Shown one piece after another: positions 1 through 9,400 of a DNA stretch of 64,000 nt. A program made the position numbers and the translations under genes. This DNA comes from Elmis aenea (lineage: Eukaryota; Arthropoda; Insecta; Coleoptera; Elmidae). The notes beneath the pieces are model-generated. The model worked only from the letters and a program-made list of their open reading frames with translations, made no database searches and was not told where the DNA came from. Numbering within the stretch: the first letter of the stretch is position 1; each line of letters opens with the position of its first letter. The stretch spans positions 1 to 64,000 of the forward strand of contig CANTFG010000073.1 of assembly GCA_947652605.1 (NCBI GenBank), given 5' to 3'.

Positions 1-1373
1 TCGCGAAAAATTAAAAATCGTATTTAGGGGCTAATAATCCTTAATTCGCTCATAACTAACTTGTATAAGAAGTTTAAAGCCATTTGCTGTAGTTTTAAGA
101 AAATCGATTTTTTTGTCGAAAAAAGTGCAAAGACTATAGCCTTTGTACTTTTCCCATTTTTCGCGAAAAATTAAAAATCGTATTTAGGGGCTAATAATCC
201 TTAACTTGCTCGTAACTAACGTGTTTAAGAAGTTTGAAGCCATTTGCTATAGTTTTAAAAAAATCGATTTTTTTGTCGAAAAAAGTGCAAAGACTATAGC
301 CTTTGTACTTTTCCCATTTTTCGCGAAAAATTAAAAATCGTATTTAGGGGCTAATAATCCCTTATTCGCTCATAACTAACTTGTATAAGAAGTTTAAAGC
401 CATTTGCTGTAGTTTTAAGAAAATCGATTTTTTTGTCGAAAAAAGTGCAAAGACTATAGCCTTTGTACTTTTCCCATTTTTCGCGAAAAATTAAAAATCG
501 TATTTAGGGGCTAATAATCCTTAACTTGCTCGTAACTAACGTGTTTAAGAAGTTTGAAGCCATTTGCTATAGTTTTAAAAAAATCGATTTTTTTGTCGAA
601 AAAAGTGCAAAGACTATAGCCTTTGTACTTTTCCCATTTTTCACGAAAAATTAAAAATCGTATTTAGGGGCTAATAATCCTTAATTCGCTCATAACTAAT
701 GTGTATAAGAAGTTTGAAGCCATTTGCTGTAGTTTTAAGAAAATCGATTTTTTTTGTCGAAAAAAGTGCAAAGACTATAGCCTTTGTACTTTTCCCATTT
801 TTCACGAAAAATTAAAAATCGTATTTAGGGGCTAATAATCCTTAAATCGCTCGTAACTAATGTGTGTACGAAGTTTAAAGCCATTTGCTGTAGTTTTAAG
901 AAAATCGATTTTTTTGTCGAAAAAAGTGCAAAGACTATAGCCTTTGTACTTTTCCCATTTTTCGCGAAAAATTAAAAATCGTATTTAGGGGCTAATAATC
1001 CTTAATTCGCTCATAACTAACTTGTATAAGAAGTTTAAAGCCATTTGCTGTAGTTTTAAGAAAATCGATTTTTTTGTCGAAAAAAGTGCAAAGACTATAG
1101 CCTTTGTACTTTTCCCATTTTTCGCGAAAAATTAAAAATCGTATTTAGGGGCTAATAATCCTTAATTCGCTCATAACTAATGTGTTTAAGAAGTTTGAAG
1201 CCATTTGCTGTAGTTTTAAGAAAATCGATTTTTTTGTCGAAAAAAGGGCAAAGACTATAGCCTTTGTACTTTTCCCATTTTTCGCGAAAAATTAAAAATC
1301 GTATTTAGGGGCTAATAATCCTTAAATCGCTCATAACTAATGTGTATACGAAGTTTGAAGCCATTTGCTGTAG
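1..1373. repeat. A satellite array 1 (about 160-bp monomers)
   Basis: About 8.6 head-to-tail AT-rich monomers; the array enters from the left window edge. Starts of the TCGCGAAAAA or TCACGAAAAA motif at 1, 161, 321, 481 and 641 give an exact 160-bp period. Landmarks in each monomer are TTTAGGGGCTAATAATCC, a CTCATAACTAA or CTCGTAACTAA box, GCCATTTGCTGTAG, an ATCGATTTTTTT tract and TTTGTACTTTTCCC. Several monomer subtypes alternate, differing for example in CTTGCTCGTAAC versus TTCGCTCATAAC and in CTATAG versus CTGTAG. The last monomer is cut after GCTGTAG at 1373, where the B minisatellite begins. No open frame or RNA motif is evident. Confidence 0.97.
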
Positions 1374-3495
1374 AAGGAGATGAAGAAGAAGGTCGAGATG
1401 AAGGAGGAGATGAAGGAGAAGAAGAAGGAAAAGACGAAGGAGGAGATGAAGGAGATGAAGGAGGAGATGAAGGAGGAGATGAAGGAGGAGATGAAGGAGT
1501 AGATAAAGAAGGAGATGAAGGAGAAGATGAAGGAGGAGATGAAGGAGGACATGAAGGAGGAGATGAAGGAGGAGATGAAGAAGGAGATGAAGGAGGAGAT
1601 GAAGGAGGAGATGAAGGAGGAGATGAAGGAGGAGATGAAAGAGGAGATGAAGGAGGAGATGAAGGAGGAGATGAAGCAGGAGATAAAGCAGGAGATGAAG
1701 CAGGAGATAAAGCAGGAGAAGAAGCAGGAGATGAAGGAGGAGATGAACGAAGAGATAAAGGAGGAGATGAAGGAGGAGATGAAGGAGGAGATGAAGGAGG
1801 AGATGAAGGAGGAGATGAAGGAGGAGATGAAGGAGGAGATGAAGGAGGAGATGAAGGAGGAGATGAAGGAGGAAATAAAGGAGGAGATGAAGGAGGAGAT
1901 GAAGGAGGAGATGAAGCAAGAGATAAAGCAGGAGATGAAGCAGGAGATAAAGCAGGAGAAGAAGCAGGAGATGAAGGAGGAGATGAAGGAGGAGATGAAG
2001 GAGGAGATGAAGGAGGAGATGAAAGAGGAGATGAAGGAGGAGATGAAGGAGGAGATGAAGCAGGAGATAAAGCAGGAGATAAAGCAGGAGATAAAGCAGG
2101 AGAAGAAGCAGGAGATGAAGGAGGAGATGAACGAAGAGATAAAGGAGGAGATGAAGGAGGAGATGAAGGAGGAGATGAAGGAGGAGATGAAGGAGATGAT
2201 CAAGGAGGAGATGAAGGAAGAGATGAAGGAGGAGATGAAGGAGGAGATCAAGGAGGAGATGGAGGAGATGGAGGAGATGAAGGAGGAGATAAAGGAGGAG
2301 ATGAAGGAGGAGAAGAAGAAGGAGATGAAGGAGATGAAGGAGGAGATGAAGGAGGAGATGAAGGAGGAGATGAAGGAGATGAAGGAGGAGATGAAGGAGG
2401 AGATGAAGGAGGAGATGAAGGAGGAGATGAAGGAGGAGATGAAGGAGGAGATCAAGGAGGAGATCAAGGAGGAGATGAAGGAGGAGATGAAGGAGGAGAT
2501 GAAGGAGATGAAGGAGGAGATGAAGGAGGAGATGAAGTAGGAGATGAAGGAGGAGATGAAGGAGGAGATGAAGTAGGAGATGAAGGAGGAGATGAAGGAG
2601 GAGATGAAGGAGGAGATTAAGGAGGAGATGAAGGAGGAGATGAAGGAGGAGATGAAGGAGGAGATGAAGGGAGAGATGAAGGAGGAGATGAAGGGAGAGT
2701 TGAAGGAGGAGATGAAGGAGGAGATGAAGGAGAAGATGAAGGAGGAGATGATGGAGGAGATGACGGAGGAGATGAAGGAGAAGATGAAGGAGGAGATGAA
2801 GGAGGAGATGAAGGAGGAGATTAAGGAGGAGATGAAGGAGGAGATGAAGGAGGAGATGAAGGAGGAGATGAAGGAGGAGATGAAGCAGGAGATGAAGGAG
2901 GAGATGAAGAAGGAGATGAAGGAGGAGATGGAGGAGATGAAGGAGGAGATGAAGGAGGAGATGGAGATGAAGAAGGAGATGAAGGAGGAGATGAAGGAGG
3001 AGATGAAGGAGGAGATGAAGGAGGAGATGAAGGAGGAGATGAAGGAGGAGATGAAGGAGGAGATGAAGGAGGAGATGAAGTAGGAGATGAAGGAGGAGAT
3101 GAAGGAGGAGATGAAGGAGGAGATGAAGTAGGAGATGAAGGAGGAGGTGAATGAGGAGATGAAGGAGGAGATGAAGGAGGAGATGAAGGAGGAGACGAAG
3201 GAGGAGATGAAGGAGGAGATGAAGGAGGAGATGAAGCAGGAGATGAAGGAGGAGATGAAGAAGGAGATGAAGAAGGAGATGAAGGAGGAGATGAAGGAGG
3301 AGATGAAGGAGGAGATGAAGGAGGAGATGAAGGAGGAGATGAAGGAGGAGATGAAGTAGATGAAGGAGGATATGAAGGAGCAGATGAAGGAGCAGATGAA
3401 GGAGCAGATGAAGGAGCAGATGAAGGAGGAGATGAAGGAGGAGATGAAGGAGGAGATGATGGAGGAGATGAAGGAGGAGATGAAGGAGATGAAGG
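1374..3495. repeat. B minisatellite array 1 (12-bp purine-rich unit)
   Basis: 2122 bp, about 177 copies of a 12-bp unit with consensus GGAGGAGATGAA. The plus strand is almost all purine, with one T per unit. Variants (GAAGCA, GATAAA, GAACGA, GATCAA, and shortened units of 6 or 9 bp) are ordered into a higher pattern: a cluster of GAAGCAGGAGATAAAGCA-type units occurs near 1669, 1909 and 2053. The period is divisible by three, so translation gives monotonous KEEM, EGGD, or minus-strand LLLH and FISS runs. There is no codon signal, signal peptide or domain, and I do not regard it as coding. Confidence 0.97.
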
Positions 3496-4858
3496 TAATC
3501 AACCACGGCCGTCCGAAAAAGTTCCTTTAAAATACCGAGGTCGCTCGGGCGTCATCATCCGAATAAATGTTTTTGCGGTTTGCAGTCGGATCCAACGATC
3601 GCGTATCCCTCGGGCCGATCACGACGGATTGCCGGTAGGTGCGGACACATGAATACCACTAACACATTCTGCGTTGCAATGACGGTCGAGTGCAAGCACA
3701 TGAATCTCCGTTGCAATGACGGTAAAAGTACGGAAGTCGCTCGGGCTTCATCATCCGAATAAATGTTTTTGCGGTTCGCAGTCGGATCCAACGATCGCGT
3801 ATCTCTCGGGCCGATCACGACGAATCGCCGGTAGGTGCGGACACATGAATACCACAACGTCTCGGCGACCCGGCGATAAAAACATCTCGGTCTACAAAAA
3901 TATTCATAACTCCGTTAATTGCGGTGAGAAAATTTTTATCCGGTGTTCGACATGTAGCTAAAAGAATAGCGCATCCGACTACGTCTAAGAAGCAAAATTT
4001 GAGAACTCTTTGGTAATCATCCACGGCCGTCCGAAAAAGTTCCTTTAAAATACCGAGGTCGCTCGGGCGTCATCATCCGAATAAATGTTTTTGCGGTTTG
4101 CAGTCGGATCCAACGATCGCGTATCCCTCGGGCCGATCACGACGGATTGCCGGTAGGTGCGGACACATGAATACCACTAACACATTCTCCGTTGCAATGA
4201 CGGTCGAGTGCAAGCACATGAATCTCCGTTGCAATGACGGTAAAAGTACGGAAGTCGCTCGGGCTTCATCATCCGAATAAATGTTTTTGCGGTTCGCAGT
4301 CGGATCCAACGATCGCGTATCCCTCGGGCCGATCACGACGAATCGCCGGTAGGTGCGGACACATGAATACCACAACGTCTCGGCGACCCGGCGATAAAAA
4401 CATCTCGGTCTACAAAAATATTCATAACTCCGTTAATTGCGGTGAGAAAATTTTTATCCGGTGTTCGACATGTAGCTAAAAGAATAGCGCATCCGACTAC
4501 GTCTAAGAAGCAAAATTTGAGAACTCTTTGGTAATCATCCACGGCCGTCCGAAAAAGTTCCTTTAAAATACCGAGGTCGCTCGGGCGTCATCATCCGAAT
4601 AAATGTTTTTGCGGTTTGCAGTCGGATCCAACGATCGCGTATCCCTTGGGCCGATCACGACGGATTGCCGGTAGGTGCGGACACATGAATACCACTAACA
4701 CATTCTCCGTTGCAATGACGGTCGAGTGCAAGCACATGAATCTCCGTTGCAATGACGGTAAAAGTACGGAAGTCGCTCGGGCTTCATCATCCGAATAAAT
4801 GTTTTTGCGGTTCGCAGTCGGATCCAACGATCGCGTATCCCTCGGGCCGATCACGACG
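3496..4858. repeat. C satellite array 1 (two 518-bp units plus a partial)
   Basis: 1363 bp. Units start at 3496, 4014 and 4532, each marked by TAATC(A/T)TCCACGG-like sequence; the third breaks into family D after about 327 bp. Each 518-bp unit contains a 196-bp internal duplication: TCGCTCGGGC at 3541 recurs at 3737. The segment is CpG-rich, unlike the neighbouring A and B arrays. Within the 196-bp segment lie two copies of a core CTCCGTTGCAATGACGGT that family E carries in many copies. Short open frames of 60-100 codons recur in each unit only because the DNA repeats. Confidence 0.95.
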
Positions 4859-5331
4859 GTTCGGCGGTAGATGCAGACACATGAACACCTTACCGCGGCG
4901 ACCCGGCGAAAAATTCGTTCGTCGTCCGCGGACGACTGAGCGCATGTTAGGCCGTAAAGTTGTCTATAGTACCGCGGTACCTGGAGCGACCGTCTCCGTT
5001 TCGATTACGGATTTTTCCCGCGTCACAGCGGAATAAGTGCGTGTTTCGCATATTGCGAGGCGACGAAAATTCCCGATCGTTCGGCGGAGTCCAGTCTCTC
5101 CTTGGCGTATCCGAAAGCATACGACAATTTTTGTTAACACCACAACGTGCCCGCGGCTGTCCGCCAAGTTTCGACTTGACGGCCCCCAAAATGCGGGCTA
5201 CATCATCCGAATATTAGGCACTGTGCGTTGCTCTAAAAACAACCTTAGGGTTAATCAGCCTTCGGGCTTCAGTTTCAGCCTCCGGGCTTGACAACCACTA
5301 CTTTCATATACCACAGGAGCTTGCTCCAGCA

Positions 5332-5480
5332 TAAGGTAGCCAATTGCTTCGTCATATAATTAGTGACGCCAATACTACTGACTTACGTTCTGGCAGGGTG
5401 TGGAACTCGGTAGTGCAGTTTCCACGCTGCATCTGTTGAGACACAGCCCTTAGCTCGGGGATTCGTCTTGTCGCGAGGCG
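5332..5480 (+). pseudogene. 28S rRNA gene chimera: R2-target region joined to the 28S 3' end (D1)
   Basis: Positions 5332-5369 match the strongly conserved 28S segment that begins TAAGGTAGCCAA and ends TTAGTGACGC, with three differences in 38 bases against the sequence as I remember it. This is the segment where R2 retrotransposons insert. A few bases later, 5371-5480 resembles the 3'-terminal region of animal 28S (ACTCGGTAG-GCAG, CCACGCTGC, ATCTGTTGAGAC, CAGCCCTTAGCTCGGGGAT, TCGTCTTGTC). In a real 28S gene these pieces lie over a kilobase apart, so this is a fused, non-functional relic. The first match is very secure; the second rests on recalled 28S ends and is somewhat less so. Confidence 0.85.
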
Positions 5481-5484
5481 AGAC
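5465..5484 (+). other. Stem-loop with GCGA (GNRA) loop at the 28S-like 3' end
   Basis: GTCTTGTC and GGCGAGAC flank the tetraloop GCGA. As RNA this gives an eight-pair stem including two G-U wobbles. It sits at the end of the 28S-like piece and recurs in every D copy. Confidence 0.6.
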
Positions 5485-5750
5485 CCCGATACCTTAAGTA
5501 ACCTCCGGGTTAACAGCCTTCGGGCATAAATTTCAGCCTTCGGGCTTGATATACCTTTACATACCACAGGAGTTCAGCTCCTATACACTCCGTCGCTTTA
5601 GTGACGCCAATATATAATACCTGCGGGTAAATTATTGTCTTGAGTATTAGGCACTGTGCACTGCTCTAAAAACAACCTTAGGGTTAATCAGCCTTCGGGC
5701 TTCAATTTCAGCCTCCGGGTTTGACAACCACTACTTTCATATACCACAGG

Positions 5751-6360
5751 ACGGTCAAAGGTACAAGCACATTCTCGGTCGCAATGACGGGCAAAAATAC
5801 TAACACATTCTCCGTTGCAATGACGGTCGAGTGCAGACACAAGAATCTCCGTTGCAATAACGTTAAAAATGCAGACCAATTCTCCGTTGCAATGACGGTC
5901 AAAGGTACAGGCACATTCTCGGTCGCAATGACGGGCAAAAGTACAAACACATTCTCCGTTGCAATGACGGTCGAATGCAGACACAAGAATCTCCGTTGCA
6001 ATACTGGTAAACGTGCAGGCCCATTCTCCGTTGCATTGACGGTTAAAGGTACAGCCACATTCTCCGTTGCTATGACGGGCAAAATTAGACACATTCTCCG
6101 TTGCAATGACGGTCGAGTGCAAGCACATGAATCTCCGTTGCAATGACGGTAAAAGTACGGAAGTCGCTCGGGCTTCATCATCCGAATAAATGTTTTTGCG
6201 GTTCGCAGTCGGATCCAACGATCGCGTATCCCTCGGGCCGATCACGACGATTCGCCGGTAGGGCAAAAATACTAACACATTCTCCGTTGCAATGACGGTC
6301 GAGTGCAGACACAAGAATCTCCGTTGCAATAACGTTAAAAATGCAGAATGTGCCTGTACC
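5751..6360. repeat. E segment 1 (36-bp minisatellite), 610 bp
   Basis: About ten degenerate copies of a 36-bp unit around (T)CTCCGTTGCAATGACGGT; ATTCTC at 5771 and 5807 gives the 36-bp spacing. Around 6090-6261 it contains a piece of the C 196-bp segment (TCGCTCGGGCTTCATCATCC to CGCCGGTAG), then returns to the 36-bp units. The end, 6346-6360, is an exact inverted copy of 5904-5918. Frames of 141-213 codons occur on both strands but are repeat by-products. Confidence 0.93.
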
Positions 6361-6421
6361 GAGGGTCCAAGAGTCCGAGAGTCCGAGAGTCCGAGGGTCC
6401 GAGGGTCCGAGGGTCCGAGGG
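6361..6421. repeat. F microsatellite 1 (8-bp unit)
   Basis: 61 bp of GAGGGTCC and its variants AAGAGTCC and GAGAGTCC, seven full units plus GAGGG. It lies directly between E and the resumed A monomer. Confidence 0.95.
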
Positions 6422-9400
6422 TAGTTTTAAGAAAATCGATTTTTTTGTCGAAAAAAGTGCAAAGACTATATATAGCCTTTGTACTTTTCCCATTTTTCGC
6501 GAAAAATTAAAAGTCGTATTTAGGGGCTAATAATCCTTAAATTGCTCATAACTAACGTGTTTAAGAAGTTTGAAGCCATTTGCTATAGTTTTAAAAAAAT
6601 CGATTTTTTTGTCGAAAAAAGTGCAAAGACTATAGCCTTTGTACTTTTCCCATTTTTCGCGAAAAATTAAAAATCGTATTTAGGGGCTAATAATCCTTAA
6701 TTCGCTCATAACTAACTTGTATAAGAACTTTAAAGCCATTTGCTGTAGTTTTAAGAAAATCGATTTTTTTGTCGAAAAAAGTGCAAAGACTATAGCCTTT
6801 GTACTTTTCCCATTTTTCGCGAAAAATTAAAAATCGTATTTAGGGGCTAATAATCCTTAACTTGCTCGTAACTAACGTGTTTAAGAAGTTTGAAGCCATT
6901 TGCTATAGTTTTTAAAAAATCGATTTTTTTGTCGAAAAAAGTGCAAAGACTATAGCCTTTGTACTTTTCCCATTTTTCACGAAAAATTAAAAATCGTATT
7001 TAGGGGCTAATAATCCTTAATTCGCTCATAACTAATGTGTATAAGAAGTTTGAAGCCATTTGCTGTAGTTTTAAGAAAATCGATTTTTTTGTCGAAAAAA
7101 GTGCAAAGACTATATATAGCCTTTGTACTTTTCCCATTTTTCGCGAAAAATTAAAAATCGTATTTAGGGGCTAATAATCCTTAACTTGCTCGTAACTAAC
7201 GTGTTTAAGAAGTTTGAAGCCATTTGCTATAGTTTTTAAAAAATCGATTTTTTTGTCGAAAAAAGTGCAAAGACTATAGCCTTTGTACTTTTCCCATTTT
7301 TCACGAAAAATTAAAAATCGTATTTAGGGGCTAATAATCCTTAATTCGCTCATAACTAATGTGTATAAGAAGTTTGAAGCCATTTGCTGTAGTTTTAAGA
7401 AAATCGATTTTTTTTGTCGAAAAAAGTGCAAAGACTATAGCCTTTGTACTTTTCCCATTTTTCACGAAAAATTAAAAATCGTATTTAGGGGCTAATAATC
7501 CTTAAATCGCTCGTAACTAATGTGTGTACGAAGTTTAAAGCCATTTGCTGTAGTTTTAAGAAAATCGATTTTTTTGTCGAAAAAAGTGCAAAGACTATAG
7601 CCTTTGTACTTTTCCCATTTTTCGCGAAAAATTAAAAATCTTATTTAGGGGCTAATAATCCTTAATTCGCTCATAACTAACTTGTATAAGAAGTTTGAAG
7701 CCATTTGCTGTAGTTTTAAGAAAATCGATTTTTTTGTCGAAAAAAGTGCAAAGACTATAGCCTTTGTACTTTTCCCATTTTTCGCGAAAAATTAAAAATC
7801 TTATTTAGGGGCTAATAATCCTTAATTCGCTCATAACTAACTTGTATAAGAAGTTTGAAGCCATTTGCTGTAGTTTTAAGAAAATCGATTTTTTTGTCGA
7901 AAAAAGTGCGGACTATAGCCTTTGTACTTTTCCCATTTTTCGCGAAAAATTAAAAATCGTATTTAGGGGCTAATAATCCTTAATTCGCTCATAACTAACT
8001 TGTATAAGAAGTTTAAAGCCATTTGCTGTAGTTTTAAGAAAATCGATTTTTTTGTCGAAAAAAGTGCAAAGACTATAGCCTTTGTACTTTTCCCATTTTT
8101 CGCGAAAAATTAAAAATCGTATTTAGGGGCTAATAATCCTTAACTTGCTCGTAACTAACGTGTTTAAGAAGTTTGAAGCCATTTGCTATAGTTTTAAAAA
8201 AATCGATTTTTTTGTCGAAAAAAGTGCAAAGACTATAGCCTTTGTACTTTTCCCATTTTTCACGAAAAATTAAAAATCGTATTTAGGGGCTAATAATCCT
8301 TAACTTGCTCGTAACTAACGTGTTTAAGAAGTTTGAAGCCATTTGCTATAGTTTTAAAAAAATCGATTTTTTTGTCGAAAAAAGTGCAGACTATAGCCTT
8401 TGTACTTTTCCCATTTTTCACGAAAAATTAAAAATCGTATTTAGGGGCTAATAATCCTTAAATCGCTCGTAACTAATGTGTGTACGAAGTTTAAAGCCAT
8501 TTGCTGTAGTTTTAAGAAAATCGATTTTTTTGTCGAAAAAAGTGCAAAGACTATAGCCTTTGTACTTTTCCCATTTTTCGCGAAAAATTAAAAATCTTAT
8601 TTAGGGGCTAATAATCCTTAATTCGCTCATAACTAACTTGTATAAGAAGTTTGAAGCCATTTGCTGTAGTTTTAAGAAAATCGATTTTTTTGTCGAAAAA
8701 AGTGCAGACTATAGCCTTTGTACTTTTCCCATTTTTCGCGAAAAATTAAAAATCGTATTTAGGGGCTAATAATCCTTAATTCGCTCATAACTAACTTGTA
8801 TAAGAAGTTTAAAGCCATTTGCTGTAGTTTTAAGAAAATCGATTTTTTTGTCGAAAAAAGTGCAAAGACTATAGCCTTTGTACTTTTCCCATTTTTCGCG
8901 AAAAATTAAAAATCGTATTTAGGGGCTAATAATCCTTAACTTGCTCGTAACTAACGTGTTTAAGAAGTTTGAAGCCATTTGCTATAGTTTTAAAAAAATC
9001 GATTTTTTTGTCGAAAAAAGTGCAAAGACTATAGCCTTTGTACTTTTCCCATTTTTCGCGAAAAATTAAAAATCGTATTTAGGGGCTAATAATCCCTTAT
9101 TCGCTCATAACTAACTTGTATAAGAAGTTTAAAGCCATTTGCTGTAGTTTTAAGAAAATCGATTTTTTTGTCGAAAAAAGTGCAAAGACTTATAGCCTTT
9201 GTACTTTTCCCATTTTTCGCGAAAAATTAAAAATCGTATTTAGGGGCTAATAATCCTTAACTTGCTCGTAACTAACGTGTTTAAGAAGTTTGAAGCCATT
9301 TGCTATAGTTTTAAAAAAATCGATTTTTTTGTCGAAAAAAGTGCAAAGACTATAGCCTTTGTACTTTTCCCATTTTTCACGAAAAATTAAAAATCGTATT

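Larger units (their letters stand above)
5257..5721 (+). other. Series of UNCG-type tetraloop hairpins in D1
   Basis: Short inverted repeats closing a four-base TNCG loop occur at 5257-5268 (AGCC-TTCG-GGCT), 5277-5288 (AGCC-TCCG-GGCT), 5499-5512 (TAACC-TCCG-GGTTA), 5516-5525 (GCC-TTCG-GGC), 5535-5546 (AGCC-TTCG-GGCT), 5618-5629 (TACC-TGCG-GGTA), 5690-5701 (AGCC-TTCG-GGCT) and 5710-5721 (AGCC-TCCG-GGTT, which keeps pairing with one G-U). UNCG loops closed by C-G are very stable in RNA. Stem sequence and the variable loop base change while pairing is kept. Confidence 0.7.
4859..5750 (+). repeat. D module 1 (28S-derived, hairpin-rich), 892 bp
   Basis: The first 60 or so bases are a diverged version of family C (CGGCGGTAGATGCAGACACATGAAC against the C counterpart). 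Two perfect palindromes follow, 16 bp at 4921-4936 and 12 bp at 4969-4980. From 5213 a 433-bp unit begins: ATTAGGCAC at 5213 recurs at 5646 and the second copy continues about 100 bp before E starts. The unit contains two fragments of 28S rRNA gene and several GC-rich hairpins. There is no long open frame and no A-rich tail. Confidence 0.88.
1374..6421. repeat. Composite block 1 (B-C-D-E-F), 5048 bp
   Basis: A block of five repeat families interrupts an A monomer. TAG at 1371-1373 and TAG at 6422-6424 flank it, and removing the block with one TAG restores a continuous A monomer (GCTG-TAG-TTTTAAG). This is the shortest complete block and serves as the reference for the others. It has no terminal inverted repeats and no transposase frame, so I class it as a composite satellite unit rather than a known mobile element. 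Confidence 0.85.

Noticed and set aside
1515..2540. Plus-strand KEEM/KEEI frames resembling charged coiled-coil proteins
   Set aside because: The same repeat explains them. They are broken whenever a unit variant creates TAA, TAG or TGA, at different places in each array.
3555..4024. Repeated 60-100 codon frames in C
   Set aside because: Present on both strands in overlapping frames in every C unit; they contain no recognisable motif and follow the DNA repeat.
5241..5256. AACCTTAGGGTTAATC as a telomere-like motif
   Set aside because: It is a single occurrence per D unit, not a tandem telomeric array.
5688..6329. 213-codon minus-strand and 141-codon plus-strand frames in D/E
   Set aside because: They lie in the 36-bp minisatellite, whose period is a multiple of three, and overlap each other on opposite strands.
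5751..6360. CRISPR-like array in E (36-bp spacing of a repeated core)
   Set aside because: The whole 36-bp unit repeats, without unique spacers of constant length, and the setting is eukaryotic satellite DNA without cas genes.
1374..6421. Composite block as a DNA transposon with a TAG target duplication
   Set aside because: No terminal inverted repeats and no transposase. TAG may be only junction microhomology, so it is reported as an observation, not as a mobile element.
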